A DNA stretch of 64,000 nt, from the NCBI RefSeq assembly GCF_031143425.1, contig NC_090443.1, forward strand, positions 1,053,506,554 through 1,053,570,553, read 5' to 3'. Positions within the stretch are counted from its first letter, which is position 1, and each line of letters begins with the position of its first letter. Positions 62,721 to 64,000 of the stretch are shown here, one piece after another. Origin of the DNA: Pleurodeles waltl (lineage: Eukaryota > Chordata > Amphibia > Caudata > Salamandridae). The notes under the pieces were generated by a model that had not been told where the DNA came from, did no database searches, and saw only the letters and a list, made by a program, of their open reading frames with translations. Made by a program: the position numbers and the translations under genes.

Positions 62721-64000
62721 ATGTGAATGTGTGTCTGTTTAGTGCTACTGAAGAATCTCCCGGAGGAAAATTGAGATTAGAGGTATGCAGCTATATCTTC
62801 TGACTTCACTTGTGGGGTCTGTGGAAGGCCTTGGTCCGCCTGCTTGTGCCGAGCAGTAATGGCTGCTGTCTGATGTCTGGGTAGCAGGCATTGCTAGGAG
62901 CACGTCTCTGCACCTAGAAAGGTTTTTTTATAGTAAAGTGCATATGTCCCGCTGATTCCCTATTTTATATAATTGTTCCTGTTTGTAGAGCTCCAGATTT
63001 CTGAATAAGTTTCAGATATTGAATAATCCGGTCAGATATATTGATCAAGATGTTTCCTAGTTCATAACTAGGACCTTGCTATTTGTAGCTCAGAATGCTT
63101 CCCTGCTCTTCCCTCGGAGGCATTTGATGGCTGAGGCGGTGTTTTAATGTTAGTACAAAATAGATACATTTGCTTGGGGTGTTTGATGTATTCCAGGTTG
63201 ATCATAAACCCATATAGGCTTTCTTTTACTTTGGGTTGCTTTCTTCATTGTGTCGGCTCTTTTCGAGCACTGGAGGTCGCCATTGTTTTGTAATGTTGTA
63301 GTGTGTGTTGGGTTGTGTGTGTGTGGAGTGTCAGATCGTCTGCACAGAGCAGAACGATAACTTTGTATTTTTATGTAGCAATCTAGGTGGTGGGCATTCT
63401 TCAGAGTGCTGCAAAGATTCATTCATAAGTAAAGATGGGCAGAGGAAGCAGCCCCTGTCTAACCCCTCCTTACCACTCGTTACTGCTTGAAGGTGTCCAG
63501 CTCTGGGCTGTTTCATTAGAAAGTACATTATTTGGGTTAATATACCCTTATACGAATCTTGACTAGTTCCAGGTACAGTACAATATCCCAAGCAGAGCCA
63601 AGTGCATTTTCAGAATGTATAGTGCAAGCAAATATTTTCCCTTTCTACTCTGTGTGGGCGTATTTGTTTATTAGGCGTGTAATGTGTAAATGTGCTTGTT
63701 TATCCTGTGGTTAGCGAAGAGACCTATTTGGCTCCTTTGATATATTCTCGGATGCCTATGTTTAGGAGGGCACAGGACATGTTCCCAGAATTCTGCTTCC
63801 ATAGATACTTTAGTAAACAGAGGTAGCTGTGGCCTCTGCTTTTGTCTAAGTGTAATAATCCATGTTTGAGGATCTGCCGGCATCTGTTTGAAGGTGTTAT
63901 CATCGAAGGCTGCAGTGCAAGGGGGCTGCGTTGGAAAATATTGCTAGTTATTGTACCTGGTCAGGTGCTGTCTTTGGCTGATGTGTTCAATTGTTGATGC
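62721..64000. other. No recognisable feature
   Basis: About 1.3 kb of mixed-composition DNA without an ORF above 90 codons, terminal repeats, tandem repeats or similarity to other parts of the window. It could be single-copy intergenic or intronic DNA, or an ancient repeat. Confidence 0.5.

Noticed and set aside
62721..64000. Possible host exon
   Set aside because: No frame combines length, splice signals and a recognisable protein; longest ORFs are about 60-90 codons.

Overview
This window looks like intergenic DNA from a giant salamander or newt genome. It is almost entirely nested transposable elements: Ty3/Gypsy elements with LTRs of about 2.3-3.1 kb, DIRS-like tyrosine-recombinase retroelements, an L2-type LINE, Harbinger DNA transposons and MITEs. 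A Harbinger-rich newt such as Pleurodeles is a guess from this mix, not something the sequence proves. I found no convincing host gene, tRNA, rRNA or CRISPR array.

Layout. 1-3718: a Harbinger MITE inside a decayed DIRS-like element, a second hairpin-rich MITE, a diverged 270-bp duplication and a hAT-type MITE. 3719-14181: a broken minus-strand Gypsy element (A) with one LTR (3719-6145), RNase H and RT fragments, integrase, an unrelated promoter/101-bp-repeat insertion, protease and gag. Its 5' side abuts an LTR fragment of opposite orientation. 14290-23480: an L2-type tail, then DIRS gag and recombinase interrupted by two solo LTRs with perfect 5-bp target duplications (TGAAC, ACATC). 23480-32290: another DIRS copy, interrupted by a full L2 LINE (25738-30797, 1011-codon ORF, four about 531-bp 5' monomers) and by a 129-bp MITE. 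32290-35265: LTR debris, a MITE and a third DIRS recombinase end. 35266-50759: one solo LTR split by three insertions: a MITE, an 8.8-kb three-gene Harbinger transposon (36431-45221) and a second solo LTR (46936-50012). 50760-52497: DIRS terminal-type repeat and LTR debris. 52498-62720: a nearly complete minus-strand Gypsy element (B) with PBS, gag, protease, integrase, RT, RNase H and PPT. 62721-64000: nothing recognisable.

How the parts work together. In both Gypsy elements the integrase lies upstream of reverse transcriptase, the order of Ty1/Copia and of the Gmr1-like branch of Ty3/Gypsy. Their gag has a SCAN-like capsid region, matching the reported origin of the vertebrate SCAN domain from Gmr1-type gag. 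The Harbinger element carries a HARBI1-type DDE nuclease plus two different Myb/SANT-like genes, one convergent and one divergent to it; its terminal sequence resembles the small Harbinger MITEs elsewhere in the window. The LINE is the only element with a long intact ORF and looks youngest. Most other coding sequence is frameshifted, deleted or interrupted.
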